A DNA stretch of 64,000 nt, from NCBI GenBank assembly GCA_037190805.1, contig JBBCJR010000004.1, positions 434,001-498,000 of the forward strand. Reading direction: 5' to 3'. Position numbers and translations under genes: made by a program. Positions 60,879-64,000 of this stretch are shown in pieces. The DNA comes from JBBCJR01 sp037190805 (lineage in GTDB: Bacteria; Pseudomonadota; Alphaproteobacteria; Sphingomonadales; Sphingomonadaceae). How positions within the stretch are numbered: position 1 is the stretch's first letter; each line of letters opens with the position of its first letter. Below the pieces are notes generated by a model. That model saw nothing but the letters and a program-made list of their open reading frames with translations. It was not told the DNA's origin and did no database searches.

Positions 60879-62443
60879 GCGAACAGCCCGTGCAGATACC
60901 AGCCGGGATGCTGCTTTTCGCTGTCATAGAGCCCGTGGCGAAAGATCCAGAACCGCCGCCCGCGTCGATCCTCGACCCGATAATAGTCCCGTGTCGGGGC
61001 GCCATGGGCGGGATTGCCATCCTTCGCCCGCCACCATTCGGACGCGATACGTTCCGGTCCCTCGAAGCGGCTGACCTCATGCACCGCCTTGCGCCAGCGG
61101 AAACGGTGCGGCGGCCCATCGGGAACCTCGGCGACCACCTCGATCGGCTGGGGCGGATCGAACAGATGCAAGGGGCGCAGCGGTGGATTGCCCGGCGGAG
61201 ACATCGGCCACCCCCCTTGGGTCGTACCCGCTTCCAGTGCCGGCAGCGTGAACTGCGCCTGTTCGGGGATGTGGCTGTCCTGCGGGACAAAACGGCGCAC
61301 ACGCTCACGCCCCAGCCGGGTGCTGAGCCGGTCGATCAGTTCCTCGACCTGCTGCTTTGCACGCGCTTCCCCGCCCTCCAACTGGAGCTGGCTTGCCGCC
61401 AGCGGCTCGTGAACAGGCACCGTCAACCGCAGCATGTCATAGCCGAAGCCGGGGTCGAGCGGATCGTCCAGCGTGTCGATCCGCTCGCGGAACAGCCGCA
61501 CCACAGTCTTCGCATCCCGCGTGGCGGCGCCGGTTTCGACCGTCAACCGCCGGGTCATCCCGTCCGAGCGGAAAAATAGCGCCTCAAACCGTCGTCCACC
61601 ATGCGCGCGCGCCTGAAGCGCCGCCATCGCCGCCGCGATCAGATCGGCCAGTTGCTCCAGCACATAGTCGGTGCGGGCGACGGGTTCAGCAAAGCGCCGG
61701 TCGAACACCAACGCCGCTTCCTGCGCGCGGAAGGCCAGCGGGCTGGATATCTCGCCGGTCATGCGACGGATGGCCTGCACCATCGCCTCGCCGAACCGCG
61801 CCGCGATCGCCGCCAGCGGCCGCCGCGCGACATCGCCGATCGTCAGCAGTCCTGCACGATGGAGCGCGGTTTCATGCTCCCCGTCCAGCCGCAGCGCCGC
61901 CACCGGCAGGCGCATCACCGCCGCGCGTTCGTCGGTAGCCGGGGCACGCTGGAACCGCACCAGCGCCAGGGCGGCGTCAGGGCCATAGGCAAAGGCCGTT
62001 CGCGCCGTCAGGCCCCGCCGCGCCAGCCGCGCCTCCACATCCGTACTCAGCGCCGCTTCACCCCCGAACAAATGTGCGCATCCGGTCAGGTCCAGCACCA
62101 GCGCATCCGTGCCATCGACCGCGACATGCGGCGTATAGCGCGTGCATCCGTCGGCCAGCCGCTCCAGCAGCATCGCATCGGCATGCGGATCATGGTCGAA
62201 CACCAGCAGGTCCGGCACCGCGACCCGCGCATCGGCCAGCCCTATCCCATTTCGCAATCCCTGCGCCGCCGCCGCCGGATCGACCGCCGCCAGCCGTAGC
62301 GTGCCCCTGACCTTCTCGACCGTGGCCAACAGCGCATCAGGCCGAACGGAGCGCGTTCCCCCGCCATGGCTCAGCCGCTCGATGCTCAGCCAGGGCAGCC
62401 ACAACGCCAGATAGCGCCGGCTTCCGGAAGCCACCTTCGTCAC
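60875..62443 (-). CDS. imuB: ImuB, catalytically inactive Y-family polymerase
   Basis: This 522-residue DinB-like protein starts at a GTG at 62443 and overlaps imuA by about 107 bp. The N-terminal palm lacks the acidic residues of active Y-family polymerases: where DinB has DMDAFFA it reads ALWLPWLSIERL. It therefore bridges the clamp and DnaE2 rather than synthesising DNA. GCAHLFGGEAAL and the little-finger region match the family. Confidence 0.95.
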   Translation of the reverse strand: MTKVASGSRRYLALWLPWLSIERLSHGGGTRSVRPDALLATVEKVRGTLRLAAVDPAAAAQGLRNGIGLADARVAVPDLLVFDHDPHADAMLLERLADGCTRYTPHVAVDGTDALVLDLTGCAHLFGGEAALSTDVEARLARRGLTARTAFAYGPDAALALVRFQRAPATDERAAVMRLPVAALRLDGEHETALHRAGLLTIGDVARRPLAAIAARFGEAMVQAIRRMTGEISSPLAFRAQEAALVFDRRFAEPVARTDYVLEQLADLIAAAMAALQARAHGGRRFEALFFRSDGMTRRLTVETGAATRDAKTVVRLFRERIDTLDDPLDPGFGYDMLRLTVPVHEPLAASQLQLEGGEARAKQQVEELIDRLSTRLGRERVRRFVPQDSHIPEQAQFTLPALEAGTTQGGWPMSPPGNPPLRPLHLFDPPQPIEVVAEVPDGPPHRFRWRKAVHEVSRFEGPERIASEWWRAKDGNPAHGAPTRDYYRVEDRRGRRFWIFRHGLYDSEKQHPGWYLHGLFA

Positions 62444-63119
62444 GATTCCACTCCATCTGCCAACGCATCCCCGCCGGCCCCGAACGCTGTCGCAATAATT
62501 CCACGTCGATCATGCTGTGACCCGGTGCATTGGCCGCCATCGCGGTCGAGGGAGCAGCCGAGACGCGCCACCGCGTCGCCGCGGCACTGGGCACCGGCTC
62601 GGCCCCGATGCGCAGCAGGAACAGGGTCACGCCCGATTTCTCGACCGCCAGCGCCAGCCGGCGGCTTGCGGTCAGGGTCAGCAAAGGCGCCCTGCCCCAG
62701 CATTCCACCACCAAGGCCCCCAGCCCCGCGCAGGCAGCGGCATCGGCCGCCGTTCGCAACAAGGCCCTATCGTCGGGCAGCAACGCCAGGATCACTGACC
62801 CTGGATCACCGCCCAGCTCGACCAGGCCCGGCATGTAAAGCCGCCCCATCGCCCGCTCCGCCGCTTCCGTGCGCAGCCAGGCCACGGGCCCGCCCCGTAC
62901 CCGCAACGCCAGCATGGCGGCAAAGCCCGCCGAGCTGGGTGCATCATCGACATCCGCTGCATAGAGATCATGCAGGCGTCCTTGCATCGGCCCCTTTTGC
63001 AAGATGCCGTCCAAACCGGCATGGCCGGTGGTGAAATCGCTTAGCCCAAAGGGTTTGGAGCCGAAATCAGCCTGAGCGATGCGACGCTTCAGAGCGCCAA
63101 GAGGAAGCGAATCGCCCAT
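62337..63119 (-). CDS. imuA: ImuA (SulA/RecA-like SOS protein)
   Basis: This 260-residue protein has FGLSDFTTGHAGLDGILQKG and then RLHDLYAADVDDAPSSAGFAAMLALRVRG, the RecA-like ATPase-type core of alphaproteobacterial ImuA proteins. It acts with ImuB and DnaE2 in induced mutagenesis. The start ATG (63117-63119) is only 2 bp from the LexA box at 63122-63136. The mRNA would be leaderless or nearly so, or the start may be internal. Confidence 0.92.
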   Translation of the reverse strand: MGDSLPLGALKRRIAQADFGSKPFGLSDFTTGHAGLDGILQKGPMQGRLHDLYAADVDDAPSSAGFAAMLALRVRGGPVAWLRTEAAERAMGRLYMPGLVELGGDPGSVILALLPDDRALLRTAADAAACAGLGALVVECWGRAPLLTLTASRRLALAVEKSGVTLFLLRIGAEPVPSAAATRWRVSAAPSTAMAANAPGHSMIDVELLRQRSGPAGMRWQMEWNRDEGGFRKPALSGVVAALAEHRAAEPWRGNALRSA

Positions 63120-63121
63120 GT

Positions 63122-63136
63122 GTTCACTATATGTTC
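63122..63136 (-). promoter_or_regulatory. LexA (SOS) box of imuA-imuB-dnaE2
   Basis: GTTC-ACTATAT-GTTC has the alphaproteobacterial GTTC-N7-GTTC form (GAAC-N7-GAAC on the transcribed strand). It lies directly before the imuA start. Confidence 0.92.
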
Positions 63137-63875
63137 CATTCCTGTGTCAGCCAAGCCTCGTCACCGCAAGCACCTTGAGCAGGCTAAGGCCACCTTTAAG
63201 CAGCACACATCCGCTGTTTTGTAATGGCTGGATCAGGTTATAGCGGCCAGCGAGGCGCCGTTTCGGTACTTGCGGTTTTGCAGGACGGTAATGTGCCGAA
63301 ACCATTCGGTGTCGCTGCAAGCTATTTTATACCTTCCGAAGGCTGGCTGACCGTTATCGGTGGGCCATCGTCGGGTGACAAATACCTCATTGGCGCCCTG
63401 ATAAATCCGTGAATCGCCGCTGATATTCCCTGCTATTTTGTATTGTATTCCCTGTTTTATTTTCGCGTCACGAAGCACCTCATTGCTTTAAAAAGCCCAG
63501 AAATCATAGTGGTATTAGGCAGGGACAACCATGATTTGCGCAAAATCCCTGCTATTTTAAAAGTAACAGGGAAACCCTCCGCAGACCGGTTCGCGCCGAA
63601 CTGTACGGCGCACCAGACAGTGTTAAATTATTGTTTTAGAACGATAATTTAACACAACCTCGAAATTATCCACGTCTTTCCGTAGCTTTGCAGAAGTTCG
63701 CCCATCGACCCGATATTGGAGAGACGTCTCGGCCCTCTCGCAAGCCATCCGCACTATTCCTTTTGTCTCAGCCGGCACATTTTCGACCTCATTGCCATTC
63801 GGCCGCGCTGCTCAAGCGATCTCCAATTTCGCCTACACCGTTTTCATCCCGGCTGATGGGCACGATATAGGCCAG
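63137..63875. other. Repeat-rich gene-free stretch
   Basis: I see no convincing gene in 739 bp. It contains CCCTGCTATTTT blocks (63426-63440, 63447-63463, 63545-63560), then AACAGGGAAA at 63565, and a copy of the junction motif at 63596-63625. Part of it is low-GC compared with the window. Confidence 0.6.
63596..63625 (+). repeat. Junction motif, copy B
   Basis: It matches 37021-37050 at 24 of 30 positions. The preceding bases (TCGCGCCGAACTGTACGG, from 63591) resemble the motifs at 15770 and 37095. Confidence 0.6.
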
Positions 63876-64000
63876 TTACAGCTTCTGCTGAACGTTGAAG
63901 CGATAAGTACCGCCAGCGTCCTGAATAGCTTTCTGTACGTCGGGCCTTAATTTCAGCGCCTTAAATCGTTCGTCTGCTGGATGAAGCGGCAGAGCGACTG
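63876..64000 (-). CDS. Partial C-terminal end of a hypothetical protein
   Basis: This is an open frame running in from the right edge on the minus strand. About 41 codons end with DVQKAIQDAGGTYRFNVQQK and a TAA at 63876-63878. The visible segment is basic and helical, but the family is not recognisable from it. The start is outside the window. Confidence 0.5.
   Translation of the reverse strand, partial: VALPLHPADERFKALKLRPDVQKAIQDAGGTYRFNVQQKL

Noticed and set aside
59628..60929. 433-codon plus-strand frame over dnaE2
   Set aside because: It is antisense of the DnaE2 PHP and palm regions, with no domain of its own.
15483..63620. tRNA-Leu 3' end duplication as att site
   Set aside because: Only 11 bases (GCACCAGACAG) are shared between 15483 and 63610, too short to claim a genuine attL/attR pair.
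63224..63652. Several short frames in the right-edge gap
   Set aside because: They overlap repeat blocks and have no recognisable domain or ribosome binding site.
1..64000. CRISPR array
   Set aside because: No regularly spaced direct repeats with unique spacers were seen. The CCCTG blocks near 63.5 kb are too few and irregular.

Overview
The window reads as a chromosomal segment of a high-GC alphaproteobacterium, most likely a sphingomonad (Sphingomonadaceae). The grounds are a PEPxxWA-type C-terminal sorting signal, the style of the rplM-rpsI and heme A synthase genes, a GTTC-N7-GTTC SOS box, the imuA-imuB-dnaE2 cassette, and several small proteins of a type I associate with sphingomonads. 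No 16S gene is present, so the genus is not settled.

Region 1 (1-15.5 kb) is ordinary backbone: dxs (cut by the left edge), a zur-merC pair with a Zur-box-like palindrome, ctaA, cutA, rplM-rpsI, a PEP-CTERM protein behind a sigma-54-type promoter, a DsbD-family reductase, a three-gene operon (DUF2141, diacylglycerol-kinase-like, Tam41-like nucleotidyltransferase), lptF-lptG, a fatty acid hydroxylase, a GNAT-like protein and tRNA-Leu(GAG). Much of it concerns the cell envelope and lipids.

Region 2 (15.5-37 kb) is a mosaic of acquired DNA just downstream of the tRNA. It holds a DUF3489-DUF2924-large serine recombinase trio ending in a clear terminator. Next come a two-gene unit with a 1202-residue YobI/KAP-like P-loop ATPase (candidate defence cargo), an amidase plus penicillin-acylase pair, a broken IS3-type orfA beside an IS5-type transposase, and a run of small proteins (cold shock, DUF2384, tiny membrane proteins). 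It ends with a ParB-domain DNA methyltransferase with DUF5681, an XRE regulator, two lipoproteins and an Rhs fragment cut at both ends. Short repeats sit at several junctions.

Region 3 (37-57.2 kb) is a large catabolic cluster with its own LysR and TetR regulators. It encodes a TonB-dependent receptor, two 3-ketosteroid-dehydrogenase-like flavoproteins, a luciferase-like monooxygenase, an FMN reductase and a RibB-type enzyme for flavin supply. It also encodes an acyl-CoA ligase and dehydrogenase, an HpcH-type aldolase, an alpha/beta hydrolase, a two-domain carboxymuconolactone-decarboxylase-like protein, cupins, SRPBCC, EthD-like and SCP2-like proteins, and an iron alcohol dehydrogenase or maleylacetate reductase. 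Together they look like uptake, flavin-dependent oxidation, ring or chain cleavage and CoA-linked degradation of an unidentified cyclic or hydrophobic compound. A shared palindromic motif upstream of several of these genes may be the TetR operator.

Region 4 (57.2-64 kb) is the SOS mutagenesis cassette imuA-imuB-dnaE2 with a LexA box touching the imuA start. It is followed by a repeat-rich, gene-poor stretch and the end of one more gene. I found no rRNA and no CRISPR array.
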